Positions 1-8,570 of a stretch of DNA of 64,000 nt are shown here, piece by piece. Both the position numbers and the translations under genes were made by a program. The stretch is taken from positions 124,001-188,000 of the forward strand of contig NZ_CP024768.1 in assembly GCF_011395035.1 (NCBI RefSeq), given 5' to 3'. The stretch is from Pantoea cypripedii (GTDB taxonomy: Bacteria > Pseudomonadota > Gammaproteobacteria > Enterobacterales > Enterobacteriaceae). Positions within the stretch are counted from its first letter, which is position 1. Every line of letters starts with the position of its first letter. The notes beneath the pieces are model-generated. The model ran no database searches. It saw only the letters and a list, made by a program, of their open reading frames with translations, and had not been told where the DNA came from.

Positions 1-955
1 CACGCGCAGCAACGTCGGTTGCCACCAGAATATCAACGTCACCTTTGGTGAAATCGTCGAGGATGCGCAGACGTTTTTTCTGTGCCACATCACCGGTCAG
101 CAAACCGACGCGATGACCATCGGCAGCCAGGTGGCCCCAGATGTCTTCACAACGATGCTTGGTGTTGGCGAAGACGATGGCGCGATCCGGCCACTCTTCT
201 TCCAGCAGGGTCTGCAACAGACGCATTTTCTCTTCGTTAGAAGGATAGAAAAGCTCTTCTTTGATGCGATGGCCGGTTTTCTGCTCCGGTTCCACTTCCA
301 CGTATTCAGCGTTGTTCATATGTTCGAACGCCAGTTCGCGCACACGGTACGACAACGTGGCGGAGAACAGCATGCTCAGACGCTGTGTTGCAGGAGGAAT
401 ACGGCGGAACACCCAGCGGATATCTTTGATAAAACCGAGATCGAACATACGGTCGGCTTCATCCAGTACCACCACCTGAATCGCGCCCAGGTTGATGTGG
501 TTCTGTTTGGCGTAATCAATCAGGCGTCCGGTGGTACCCACCAGAATATCTACGCCCTGTTCCAGCACTTTCAGCTGTTTATCGTAACCGTCGCCACCAT
601 AGGCAAGACCCAGCTTCAGGCCGGTGGCGGCTGCCAGCGGTTCTGCATCAGCATGGATCTGCACTGCGAGTTCACGCGTTGGCGCCATGATCAAAGCACG
701 CGGCTGATTGACCTGACGGCCTTCAGCAGCAGGATGAGTAAGAAGATGATGAAACGTTGACGTCAGGAACGCCATCGTTTTGCCGGTACCGGTTTGCGCC
801 TGACCCGCGACGTCACGCCCTGAAAGCGTAAGAGGCAACGCGAGCGCCTGAATGGGCGTGCAGTTATGAAAGCCTTTTTTATCAAGGGCTTCCACTACCT
901 TTGGGTGCAGGGCGAAGTCGGAAAACTTCTGTTCTGTTAAGTGTGTTTTGCTCAT
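1..955 (-). CDS. rhlB: ATP-dependent RNA helicase RhlB (5' part, cut by window start)
   Basis: DEAD-box RNA helicase of the RNA degradosome; it unwinds structured RNA for RNase E and PNPase in the cytoplasm. The minus-strand reading starts at the ATG at 955 (MSKTHLTEQKFSDFALHPKV) and stays open for about 318 codons to the window edge. The full E. coli protein is about 420 residues, so the C-terminus is missing here. Visible motifs are GQAQTGTGKT (near base 780), VVLDEADRM (near 460) and SAT (near 365). It is divergent from trxA, the classical rhlB/trxA arrangement. Identification is firm. Confidence 0.97.
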   Translation of the reverse strand, partial: MSKTHLTEQKFSDFALHPKVVEALDKKGFHNCTPIQALALPLTLSGRDVAGQAQTGTGKTMAFLTSTFHHLLTHPAAEGRQVNQPRALIMAPTRELAVQIHADAEPLAAATGLKLGLAYGGDGYDKQLKVLEQGVDILVGTTGRLIDYAKQNHINLGAIQVVVLDEADRMFDLGFIKDIRWVFRRIPPATQRLSMLFSATLSYRVRELAFEHMNNAEYVEVEPEQKTGHRIKEELFYPSNEEKMRLLQTLLEEEWPDRAIVFANTKHRCEDIWGHLAADGHRVGLLTGDVAQKKRLRILDDFTKGDVDILVATDVAAR

Positions 956-1072
956 AGTGTGGTAGAATATCAGCTTACTATCGCTTTACGAAAGCGTATC
1001 CTATGAAATAAAGTCAACCTACGTTGGTAAATTTTACGCCAATTCGCCAGGCATAATCTTGTGGAGTAAAAC

Positions 1073-1405
1073 ATGAGCAGCGATAAAATCGTTCACCTGA
1101 CCGATGACAGTTTCGACACTGACGTGCTGAAAGCAGAAGGTGTGACACTGGTAGATTTCTGGGCTGAATGGTGTGGTCCTTGCAAAATGATCGCACCGAT
1201 TCTTGATGAAGTCGCAGAAGAGTACGACGGTAAGCTCACCATCGCCAAGTTGAACATTGACGACAACCCGGGCACCGCGCCGAAGTATGGCATTCGCGGC
1301 ATTCCGACCCTGCTGCTGTTTAAGAACGGCGAGGTGGCGGCTACCAAAGTTGGCGCACTGTCAAAAGGCCAGCTGAAAGAGTTCCTGAACGCTAACCTGG
1401 GCTAA
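1073..1405 (+). CDS. trxA: Thioredoxin 1
   Basis: Small cytoplasmic protein-disulfide reductase that donates electrons to ribonucleotide reductase, PAPS reductase and others, and is recharged by thioredoxin reductase. The 110-residue product has the active-site WCGPC with cysteines 34 and 37 and the cis-proline loop GIPTLLLF. It is one residue longer than E. coli TrxA, through an extra Ser after Met-Ser. The start ATG follows a GTGGAG ribosome-binding site. It lies between divergent rhlB and downstream rho, as in E. coli. Confidence 0.98.
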   Translation: MSSDKIVHLTDDSFDTDVLKAEGVTLVDFWAEWCGPCKMIAPILDEVAEEYDGKLTIAKLNIDDNPGTAPKYGIRGIPTLLLFKNGEVAATKVGALSKGQLKEFLNANLG

Positions 1406-1426
1406 CCCCAGCGCGGTGTTTCGTCC

Positions 1427-1452
1427 GCAGTGGTGAATTTTTTCTCCACTGC
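1427..1452 (+). terminator. Hairpin downstream of trxA, possible weak terminator
   Basis: A 7-bp perfect stem (GCAGTGG at 1427-1433 pairing with CCACTGC at 1446-1452) encloses a T-rich 12-base loop, 21 bases after the trxA stop. No clean U-tract follows directly; a short TTTTT comes about 13 bases later. It may only attenuate transcription between trxA and rho. Confidence 0.35.
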
Positions 1453-1479
1453 TGGACGTCTCCGTTTTTGCGTGATAAG

Positions 1480-1508
1480 TTGTCAATACTGCATTACGCA
1501 CTTACCTT
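1480..1508 (+). promoter_or_regulatory. Candidate rho promoter and start of the rho leader
   Basis: TTGTCA (1480-1485) lies 17 bp before TACCTT (1503-1508), a plausible sigma70 promoter inside the 346-bp trxA-rho gap (1406-1751). The remaining gap would form an untranslated leader of about 240 nt; in E. coli the rho leader carries Rho-dependent autogenous attenuation. I see no clear equivalent of the E. coli RhoL peptide. The only ATG frame near rho is an 18-codon frame at 1684-1740 with no convincing ribosome-binding site. Confidence 0.4.
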
Positions 1509-1751
1509 GTAGTTTGCATCTAAAGATTTCCTTTGTCAGACCCTATTCGCATTGAACGTTTTCGTGGTTTGGCAATCTGACGGCTAGTACCCCTGGCAAC
1601 ATTATCGACCGTCTCCTCGCTCCCTTATCGCCATCCCTGACGATATCCGTCGAGCAGAGTCGAGAAAGAGCCATTAAACAGGCATGGAATATTCGCCATA
1701 CCATTCACGACAAACATTTCGAGAATTACCCCGAGTTTAAGAACCCATCAT

Positions 1752-3011
1752 ATGAATCTTACCGAATTAAAGAATACGCCGGTTTCTGAGCTGATTACTC
1801 TCGGCGAAAATATGGGGCTGGAAAACCTGGCGCGTATGCGCAAGCAGGATATTATTTTCGCCATTCTGAAGCAGCACGCCAAGAGTGGCGAAGACATCTT
1901 CGGTGATGGTGTGCTGGAGATACTGCAGGATGGATTTGGTTTCCTCCGCTCTGCAGACAGCTCCTACCTCGCCGGTCCCGACGATATCTACGTTTCTCCC
2001 AGCCAAATCCGCCGCTTCAACCTCCGCACAGGTGACACCATCTCCGGTAAAATCCGTCCGCCGAAAGAAGGTGAGCGTTATTTTGCCCTGCTGAAGGTTA
2101 ATGAAGTTAACTACGATAAGCCGGAAAACGCCCGTAGTAAGATTCTGTTCGAAAACCTCACGCCGCTGCACGCCAACAGCCGTCTGCGTATGGAGCGGGG
2201 TAATGGCTCAACTGAAGACCTGACCGCACGTGTGCTGGATCTGGCTTCACCGATTGGCCGTGGCCAGCGTGGTCTGATTGTCGCACCGCCGAAAGCCGGT
2301 AAAACCATGCTGCTGCAGAACATCGCACAGAGCATCGCCTACAATCACCCGGATTGCGTGCTGATGGTGCTGCTGATTGACGAACGTCCGGAAGAAGTGA
2401 CCGAGATGCAGCGCCTGGTGAAAGGCGAAGTTATCGCATCGACCTTCGACGAACCGGCTTCCCGTCACGTGCAGGTTGCGGAAATGGTGATCGAGAAGGC
2501 CAAGCGCCTGGTTGAGCACAAAAAAGACGTGATCATCCTGCTCGACTCGATCACCCGTCTGGCGCGTGCTTACAACACCGTTGTTCCGGCTTCCGGTAAA
2601 GTGTTGACCGGTGGTGTGGACGCTAACGCCCTGCATCGTCCGAAGCGTTTCTTCGGTGCGGCACGTAACGTGGAAGAGGGCGGCAGCCTGACCATCATCG
2701 CGACTGCGCTGGTTGATACCGGTTCGAAGATGGACGAAGTCATCTACGAAGAATTTAAAGGTACTGGCAACATGGAACTGCACCTTTCCCGTAAAATTGC
2801 GGAAAAACGTGTGTTCCCGGCGATTGACTACAACCGCTCCGGTACGCGTAAAGAAGAGCTGCTGACTTCCTCTGAAGAACTGCAGAAGATGTGGATCCTG
2901 CGTAAAATCATCCATCCGATGGGTGAGATCGATGCGATGGAGTTCCTCATCAACAAACTGGCGATGACCAAAACCAACGACGAATTCTTCGATATGATGA
3001 AGCGTTCCTGA
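1752..3011 (+). CDS. rho: Transcription termination factor Rho
   Basis: Hexameric RNA-dependent ATPase/helicase that ends transcription of untranslated RNA. At 419 residues it has the same length as E. coli Rho. The N-terminal Rho-N domain and cold-shock-like RNA-binding domain (about 1-130, with GFGFLR at 61-66) precede the RecA-like motor. Walker A is APPKAGKT, with the lysines and threonine at 181, 184 and 185. The arginine-finger region near the end is intact. The gene is followed by a strong intrinsic terminator, and the long upstream leader suggests autoregulation. Confidence 0.98.
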   Translation: MNLTELKNTPVSELITLGENMGLENLARMRKQDIIFAILKQHAKSGEDIFGDGVLEILQDGFGFLRSADSSYLAGPDDIYVSPSQIRRFNLRTGDTISGKIRPPKEGERYFALLKVNEVNYDKPENARSKILFENLTPLHANSRLRMERGNGSTEDLTARVLDLASPIGRGQRGLIVAPPKAGKTMLLQNIAQSIAYNHPDCVLMVLLIDERPEEVTEMQRLVKGEVIASTFDEPASRHVQVAEMVIEKAKRLVEHKKDVIILLDSITRLARAYNTVVPASGKVLTGGVDANALHRPKRFFGAARNVEEGGSLTIIATALVDTGSKMDEVIYEEFKGTGNMELHLSRKIAEKRVFPAIDYNRSGTRKEELLTSSEELQKMWILRKIIHPMGEIDAMEFLINKLAMTKTNDEFFDMMKRS

Positions 3012-3072
3012 CGCGTCGGGTGCGGAAGGCGTCTCAGCCGTTCTTTCCGCACAAATTGCCAGGATTTATCAC

Positions 3073-3100
3073 TAACGCCACGTCTTAACGTGGCGTTTTT
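3073..3100 (+). terminator. Intrinsic terminator of rho
   Basis: Perfect stem AACGCCACGT/ACGTGGCGTT with a 4-base loop followed by TTTTT, about 60 bases after the rho stop codon. A textbook Rho-independent terminator. Confidence 0.9.
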
Positions 3101-3113
3101 CATTTGCGGGCAT

Positions 3114-3144
3114 TAGGATTAGGCCTGTCGGGAGTATTTATAAT
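3114..3144 (+). promoter_or_regulatory. Candidate promoter of the ECA operon
   Basis: A perfect -10 hexamer TATAAT (3139-3144) lies between the rho terminator and wecA. The -35 region is weak (TTAGGA or GGATTA near 3114-3121). The resulting leader to wecA would be about 120 nt. No ops element (GGCGGTAGC type) for RfaH recruitment was seen in it. Confidence 0.5.
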
Positions 3145-3271
3145 GACTGTGGCAGAAGTGATTATTTTTTAATCAAACGCACACTTCTGAGGCGGAATTA
3201 GGACTCGGGATGAACGGCAAAGGCGGAAAATTCGCTTATTGTTGTCCACGATTTTAGCTGAGAGCGTTAAT

Positions 3272-4363
3272 GTGAATTTACTCACTATGAGTACTGAACT
3301 TGGTATAGTTTTTCTGTTTTCCTTAGCGTTCCTGTTTTTTGCTCGTAAAGCGGCTAAAAAGATCGGGCTGGTTGACACACCCAACTCCAGAAAACGTCAC
3401 CATGGCGCTATTCCGCTTGTCGGGGGCATCTCCGTCTACGCGGGGATCTGCTTCGCTTTTATCATTTCCAACTACTATCTTCCCCATGCTTTGCTGTATC
3501 TCAGCTGCGCCGGCGTGCTGGTGTTTGTCGGCGCGCTGGATGACCGCTTCGACATCAGCGTGAAGATTCGTGCTGCGGTACAGGCCGCCGTTGCCGTCGT
3601 GATGATGGCGGGTGCCAAGCTCTATCTGCTTAGTCTCGGCTTTATCGTTGGCCCGTTCGAATTGATTGTTGGCCCGTTTGGCTACGTGCTGACGCTGTTT
3701 GCCGTCTGGGCAGCGATCAACGCCTTCAATATGGTCGATGGTATTGATGGCCTGCTGGGAGGCTTATCCTGCGTCACCTTTGGTGCGATGGGGATCATTC
3801 TTTATTTTGATGGCCAAACCAGTCTGGCGATGTGGTGCTTTGCCATGATTGCCGCCACCATCCCCTATATTCTGCTCAACCTGGGTTTCCTCGGACGGCG
3901 TTACAAAGTGTTTATGGGAGATGCCGGTAGCACCATGATCGGTTTCACCATTATCTGGATCTTACTGGAAACCACTCAGGGTCTGAGCCACCCGATTACG
4001 CCCGTGACGGCGCTATGGCTGATTGCCATCCCGCTGATGGATATGGTTGCCATCATGTATCGCCGTCTGCGTAAGGGGATGAGTCCGTTTTCTGCCGACC
4101 GCCAGCACATCCATCATCTGATCATGCGTGCGGGCTTTACCTCACGGCAGGCATTTCTGTTGATTACCACGGCGGCGGCGATCCTCGCGGGTATCGGGGT
4201 ATTGGGTGAGTATCTGGCTTTCATCCCGGAGTGGGTGATGTTGCTGCTGTTTCTGGTGGCGTTTTGTTTCTACGGCTATTGCCTGAAACACGCCTGGCGC
4301 GTTGCGCGCAAAGTTCGCCGTATCAAACGCCGCTGGCAAAGCACGAGCGAAGTGAAAAAATAA
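3272..4363 (+). CDS. wecA: UDP-GlcNAc:undecaprenyl-phosphate GlcNAc-1-phosphate transferase
   Basis: Integral inner-membrane enzyme that starts ECA (and many O-antigens) by moving GlcNAc-1-P onto undecaprenyl phosphate. The chosen start is GTG 3272, behind GAGAG; it gives MNLLTMST, aligning with the E. coli N-terminus and placing the catalytic pair at D90-D91 exactly as in E. coli. The reading frame stays open upstream to a TTG at 3239. Other family motifs are NAFNMVDGIDGLLGG and the cytoplasmic HIHHLIMR. About 11 membrane segments; 363 residues versus 367 in E. coli. First gene of the ECA operon. Confidence 0.96.
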   Translation: MNLLTMSTELGIVFLFSLAFLFFARKAAKKIGLVDTPNSRKRHHGAIPLVGGISVYAGICFAFIISNYYLPHALLYLSCAGVLVFVGALDDRFDISVKIRAAVQAAVAVVMMAGAKLYLLSLGFIVGPFELIVGPFGYVLTLFAVWAAINAFNMVDGIDGLLGGLSCVTFGAMGIILYFDGQTSLAMWCFAMIAATIPYILLNLGFLGRRYKVFMGDAGSTMIGFTIIWILLETTQGLSHPITPVTALWLIAIPLMDMVAIMYRRLRKGMSPFSADRQHIHHLIMRAGFTSRQAFLLITTAAAILAGIGVLGEYLAFIPEWVMLLLFLVAFCFYGYCLKHAWRVARKVRRIKRRWQSTSEVKK

Positions 4364-4394
4364 TTATTAAGTACCCGAATAAGGATTCCTTGTT

Positions 4395-5444
4395 ATGACC
4401 TCTGTCGTTGTGGAGAACGAACTGGATATTCGCGGCCTGTGCTGTGCACTCTGGCGCGGCAAACGCTGGATTGTCGGTCTGGCGCTGCTGTTTGCACTGC
4501 TGGCATGGCTGGCTTCCATGCTGATGAAACAGGTATGGAGCACCACGGCGATTACCGATCGGCCCACGGTCAACATGCTGGGCGATTATTTTGTCCAGCA
4601 GCAGTTTATCAATAACCTTGATGCGCGTAACAACACGCTGAACCTGAGCACACCTGCGCCCACGGTGATGGATGAAGTGTATCAGGAGTTCACCATGCAA
4701 CTGGCCTCATGGGATACGCGCCGGGAGTTCTGGTTACAGACTGACTACTATAAAAGCCGTAAAACCGGCAATACCCGCAACGATGCGGCGTTGCTCGACG
4801 ATATGATCACCAATATCCAGTTCACGCCGGCTGATCCGGCGCATAACACCCTGGATAACATCAAACTGAATGCCGAAAGTGCCAGCGATGCCAATAACCT
4901 GCTGCGTCAGTACATTGCTTATGCCAGCGAACGGGCGGCCCGCCATCTTGATGATGAATTGCAGGGGGCGTGGCAGGCGCGTAGCGAACAGTTAAAGGCG
5001 CAGGTGAAACGGCAGGAAGATGTGGCGCAGGCGGTATTTGAACGCCAGCGTCAGCGTATCGAACAGGCGCTGAAAGTCGCCAGCCAGCAGGGCATTAAAG
5101 AAAACCGCACGACCACCACGAGCGAGAGCTTGCCGGATAGCGATCGCTTCCTGCTGGGGCAGCAAATGTTGCAGGCTCAGCTTGATACCCTGCAGGCAAG
5201 CGGACCCGCCTACGATTTAAGCTATGATCAAAACAGAGTGATGCTGGCGACGTTGCAGGCCGGACCCCGACTGGATAAACAGTTTCAGACTTATCGTTAC
5301 CTGCGCACACCGGAAGAACCGGTGAAACGCAATAGTCCACGTCGGGTGTTTATGATGATCATGTGGGGCGTCATCGGCGCGCTGGTGGGTGCGGGGGTGG
5401 CATTGGTGCGCCGTCCGCGCCCGATGTTACCAACGAGTCATTAA
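4395..5444 (+). CDS. wzzE: ECA chain-length regulator WzzE
   Basis: Polysaccharide co-polymerase that sets the length of ECA chains made by WzyE. The 349 residues have the Wzz layout: a first transmembrane helix at about 25-45, a long periplasmic domain with a coiled-coil-rich middle (about 180-240), and a second helix near 319-340 followed by a short basic tail. A good AAGGA site lies 9 bases before the ATG. It sits 31 bp after wecA. Confidence 0.95.
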   Translation: MTSVVVENELDIRGLCCALWRGKRWIVGLALLFALLAWLASMLMKQVWSTTAITDRPTVNMLGDYFVQQQFINNLDARNNTLNLSTPAPTVMDEVYQEFTMQLASWDTRREFWLQTDYYKSRKTGNTRNDAALLDDMITNIQFTPADPAHNTLDNIKLNAESASDANNLLRQYIAYASERAARHLDDELQGAWQARSEQLKAQVKRQEDVAQAVFERQRQRIEQALKVASQQGIKENRTTTTSESLPDSDRFLLGQQMLQAQLDTLQASGPAYDLSYDQNRVMLATLQAGPRLDKQFQTYRYLRTPEEPVKRNSPRRVFMMIMWGVIGALVGAGVALVRRPRPMLPTSH

Positions 5445-5454
5445 GAGAAGCCGC

Positions 5455-6579
5455 GTGAAAGTTCTGACCGTATTTGGCACTCGTCCTGAGGCGATCAAAA
5501 TGGCACCCCTGGTGCAGGCGCTGGCGCAGGATGCTGCGTTTGAGTCCCGTCTGTGCGTCACGGCACAGCATCGTGAAATGCTCGATCAGGTGCTGCGTCT
5601 GTTCAACCTGCAACCCGATTACGATCTCAATATCATGCGCCCGGAGCAGGGCCTGACGGAGATCACCTGCCGCATTTTGCAGGGCATGAAAACCGTACTG
5701 GCCGATTTCAGGCCCGATGTGGTGCTGGTGCATGGCGACACCACCACCACGCTGGCCGCCAGCCTGGCGGCGTTCTATCACCAAATTCCGGTGGGGCATG
5801 TGGAAGCCGGTCTGCGCACCGGGAACCTGATGTCACCGTGGCCGGAGGAGGCAAACCGCACCCTGACCGGTCATCTGGCGAGTTATCACTTCACCCCCAC
5901 GGAAAACTCGCGACAGAACCTGCTGCATGAAAACCTGCCGGATCAGCGTATTTTCGTCACCGGGAATACCGTGATTGATGCGTTGCTGTGGGTGCGCGAT
6001 CGCGTGCTGGATGATGCCGACCTCAATGCCCGGCTGGCGGCGCGTTATCCGTTCCTCGACCCGAATAAAAAACTGGTGCTGGTTACCGGCCATCGACGTG
6101 AAAGCTTTGGTGGCGGTTTTGAACGCATATGCAGCGCACTGGCGCACATTGCCCGCCAGCATCCGCAGGTACAAATCGTTTATCCGGTGCACCTCAACCC
6201 CAATGTCAGCGAACCGGTGAACCGCATCCTGAGCGGCATCGAAAATATCGTGTTGATTGAGCCGCAGGAGTACCTGCCTTTTGTCTGGCTGATGAACCGG
6301 GCCTGGCTGATCCTCACCGATTCGGGTGGGATTCAGGAAGAAGCCCCGTCACTCGGCAAGCCGGTGCTGGTGATGCGTGATACCACCGAGCGTCCGGAAG
6401 CGGTGGCTGCGGGTACGGTCAGGCTGGTTGGCACGGATGTCGACAAAATTGTGGCTGAAGTTAGCCAGCTGCTGGACAACGAAGATGTCTGGCAGGCGAT
6501 GAGCCATGCGCACAATCCTTATGGCGATGGCCAGGCCTGCGCGCGCATTTTGCAGGCCCTTAAAAATCACAGAGCATAA
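5455..6579 (+). CDS. wecB: UDP-N-acetylglucosamine 2-epimerase (non-hydrolysing)
   Basis: Converts UDP-GlcNAc to UDP-ManNAc, the precursor of ECA ManNAcA. GTG 5455 is taken as the start (MKVLTVFGTRPEAIKMAPL), with AAGAGAAG just upstream and the correct family N-terminus; this leaves only 10 bp after wzzE. The product is 374 residues (376 in E. coli). Conserved GTRPEAIK, VHGDTTTT, GHVEAGLRT, GHRRESFG and DSGGIQEEAP motifs mark the GT-B-like epimerase fold and active site. Confidence 0.96.
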   Translation: MKVLTVFGTRPEAIKMAPLVQALAQDAAFESRLCVTAQHREMLDQVLRLFNLQPDYDLNIMRPEQGLTEITCRILQGMKTVLADFRPDVVLVHGDTTTTLAASLAAFYHQIPVGHVEAGLRTGNLMSPWPEEANRTLTGHLASYHFTPTENSRQNLLHENLPDQRIFVTGNTVIDALLWVRDRVLDDADLNARLAARYPFLDPNKKLVLVTGHRRESFGGGFERICSALAHIARQHPQVQIVYPVHLNPNVSEPVNRILSGIENIVLIEPQEYLPFVWLMNRAWLILTDSGGIQEEAPSLGKPVLVMRDTTERPEAVAAGTVRLVGTDVDKIVAEVSQLLDNEDVWQAMSHAHNPYGDGQACARILQALKNHRA

Positions 6580-6581
6580 CC

Positions 6582-7841
6582 ATGAGTTTTCAAACCATTT
6601 CCGTCATTGGACTGGGCTACATTGGGCTGCCGACGGCAGCCGTTTTTGCCTCTCGGGGAATAAACGTGGTGGGCGTCGATATCAACGCCCGCGCGGTCGA
6701 TACCATTAATCGTGGTGAAATTCACATCGTGGAACCGGAACTCGGCGACGTGGTACGTGATGCGGTCAATAGCGGCCATCTGCGTGCCACTATGCAGGCC
6801 GAAGCCGCGGACGCGTTTCTGATTGCGGTGCCCACGCCTTTTATCGGCGATCATCAGCCGGATCTCAGTTTTGTTCAGGCAGCCGCTGACGCCATTGCGT
6901 CGGTGTTAAAAGCCGGGGATCTGGTCATCCTCGAATCGACATCACCGGTCGGCACCACGGAGCAGCTGGCTGAATGGCTGGCTGCCGCGCGCCCGGACCT
7001 GCGCTTCCCGCAGCACGGTGAGACGGTGGATGTTGCTATCGCTTACTGCCCGGAGCGTGTGCTGCCTGGCAAAGTGATGGTGGAGTTGCTTGAGAACGAT
7101 CGTGTGATTGGCGGCATGACGCCCGCCTGTTCAGCGCGTGCCAGCGAGCTGTACCGTATTTTCCTGCGCGGTGAGTGTGTGGAGACCAACGCGCGTACCG
7201 CCGAGATGTGCAAGCTGACGGAAAATAGCTTCCGTGACGTCAACATTGCGTTTGCCAATGAATTGTCGCTGATTTGCGCCGAACAGGGGATTAACGTCTG
7301 GGAACTGATCGCGCTGGCGAATCGCCATCCGCGCGTCAATATCCTGCAACCGGGTCCGGGCGTCGGTGGCCACTGCATCGCGGTCGATCCCTGGTTTATC
7401 GTGGCGCAAAACCCGCAGCAGGCGCGGCTGATCCGTACCGCGCGGGAAGTTAACGATGCTAAACCGCGCTGGGTGCTGGATCAGGTCAAACAGCAGCTGG
7501 CGGAATGTCTGACGGCCAGCGGCAAACGTGCCAGTGATATCACCATCGCCTGCTTTGGGCTGGCGTTTAAACCCAATATTGATGATTTGCGCGAAAGCCC
7601 GGCAATGACGGTGGCGCACCTGATTGCGGAGTGGCACAGCGGTGCCACCTGGGTGGTGGAACCACATATCAATCAGATCCCTGCACGCCTTGGTCGGGAA
7701 GCCACGCTGGTGACCACGACAGCGGCACTGCAACATGCCGATATCCTGGTGATGCTGGTCGATCACGCTGCATTCCGCGCCATTGATGCGGCGCAGGTGA
7801 CGCAACCGTGGATCGTTGATACCAAAGGAGTCTGGCGATGA
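6582..7841 (+). CDS. wecC: UDP-N-acetyl-D-mannosamine dehydrogenase
   Basis: NAD-dependent four-electron oxidation of UDP-ManNAc to UDP-ManNAcA. 419 residues (420 in E. coli). The N-terminal Rossmann motif is GLGYIGLPTA, and the catalytic cysteine lies in GPGVGGHCIAVDPWF. It starts 2 bp after the wecB stop. Its stop codon overlaps an ATG (ATGA at 7838-7841) that opens a 15-codon frame instead of rffG. Confidence 0.96.
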   Translation: MSFQTISVIGLGYIGLPTAAVFASRGINVVGVDINARAVDTINRGEIHIVEPELGDVVRDAVNSGHLRATMQAEAADAFLIAVPTPFIGDHQPDLSFVQAAADAIASVLKAGDLVILESTSPVGTTEQLAEWLAAARPDLRFPQHGETVDVAIAYCPERVLPGKVMVELLENDRVIGGMTPACSARASELYRIFLRGECVETNARTAEMCKLTENSFRDVNIAFANELSLICAEQGINVWELIALANRHPRVNILQPGPGVGGHCIAVDPWFIVAQNPQQARLIRTAREVNDAKPRWVLDQVKQQLAECLTASGKRASDITIACFGLAFKPNIDDLRESPAMTVAHLIAEWHSGATWVVEPHINQIPARLGREATLVTTTAALQHADILVMLVDHAAFRAIDAAQVTQPWIVDTKGVWR

Positions 7842-7885
7842 AACAATTTCGGGTTACCGGCTATGTCCGTCAGCGTCAGTATTAA
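7838..7885 (+). pseudogene. 15-codon open frame at the missing rffGH position; possible rffG 5' remnant
   Basis: An ATG overlapping the wecC stop is preceded by a very good ribosome-binding site (AAAGGAG, 7823-7829, spacing 8). It encodes only MKQFRVTGYVRQRQY before TAA. In E. coli this junction holds rffG (dTDP-glucose 4,6-dehydratase) and rffH, both absent here. The first residues (Met-Lys-x-x-x-Val-Thr-Gly) resemble the start of a short-chain dehydratase such as RffG, so this may be the stump of a deletion fused onto wecD. It might instead only couple translation into wecD, whose ATG (7863) lies inside it in another frame. Eight residues are too few to decide. Confidence 0.35.
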
Positions 7886-8570
7886 CCCGCTGCCGTGGGA
7901 AAGTGGCTTCTTCGGCGTGCAGACGGCGCGGCTTGATGTCGATGGTGATACACCGCTGACGCAGGCGCTGCAACGGCCCTGTGCGCTGTGGCAAATCAAG
8001 GTGGCCGCTGATCGTAACGATGTGATTGATGCCATCAGCCAGCACGGTTTTCAGCTGGTGGAAGGGGAAGCCGACCTGGCAATCAACATCAAACGCACCG
8101 AACGGCAAACCGGCGTGCGTATCGCGCGTGAAACGCAGATCCCACAGTTGCGCACTGCCGCCGCGCAGGCGTTCCGTCTGAGCCGTTTTCGTGCCCCGTG
8201 GTTTCAGGCGGATGACAGCAGTCGGTTCTATGCGCAATGGATTGAAAACGCGGTGCGCGGCACCTTTGATAACCAATGCCTGATCGCCAGCGATGAACAG
8301 GGCGTGTTGCAGGGATTCGTCTCGATACGCGAGCAAAATGATGATGCGCGCATCGGCCTGCTGGCGGTGTTGCCGGAAGCGCAGGGCAAGGGGATTGGTC
8401 AGCGTCTGCTGCTGGCGGCGGCAGACTGGGGGCGGGTGCGCCAGCTCAATCGCCTGCGCGTCGCCACTCAGCTTAGCAATCTGACGGCGATGCGCCTCTA
8501 TTTACGCAGCGGTGCGCGGCTCGAAAGCACCGCTTACTGGTTTTACAGGAACGCACATGATCCCATTTAA
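7863..8570 (+). CDS. wecD: dTDP-4-amino-4,6-dideoxy-D-galactose acetyltransferase
   Basis: GNAT-family enzyme that acetylates dTDP-Fuc4N to dTDP-Fuc4NAc, the third ECA sugar donor. 235 residues against 224 in E. coli. The family core LSRFRAPW...FYAQWIENAVRGTF is present, and the acetyl-CoA loop LPEAQGKGIGQRLL lies in the C-terminal half. The start ATG 7863 has only a weak ribosome-binding site and lies inside the 15-codon frame, so coupled translation is likely. The C-terminus runs a few residues past the E. coli end and overlaps wecE by 14 bp. Confidence 0.93.
   Translation: MSVSVSINPLPWESGFFGVQTARLDVDGDTPLTQALQRPCALWQIKVAADRNDVIDAISQHGFQLVEGEADLAINIKRTERQTGVRIARETQIPQLRTAAAQAFRLSRFRAPWFQADDSSRFYAQWIENAVRGTFDNQCLIASDEQGVLQGFVSIREQNDDARIGLLAVLPEAQGKGIGQRLLLAAADWGRVRQLNRLRVATQLSNLTAMRLYLRSGARLESTAYWFYRNAHDPI

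Noticed and set aside
1767..2915. Long minus-strand frames within rho
   Set aside because: Antisense shadows of a highly conserved gene; composition is His/Gln/Arg-rich and unlike any family I know.
3145..3271. ops/JUMPstart element for RfaH before the ECA operon
   Set aside because: Searched by eye for GGCGGTAGC-type sequence; only GGCGGAATT and GGCGGAAAA occur, which lack the TAGC core.
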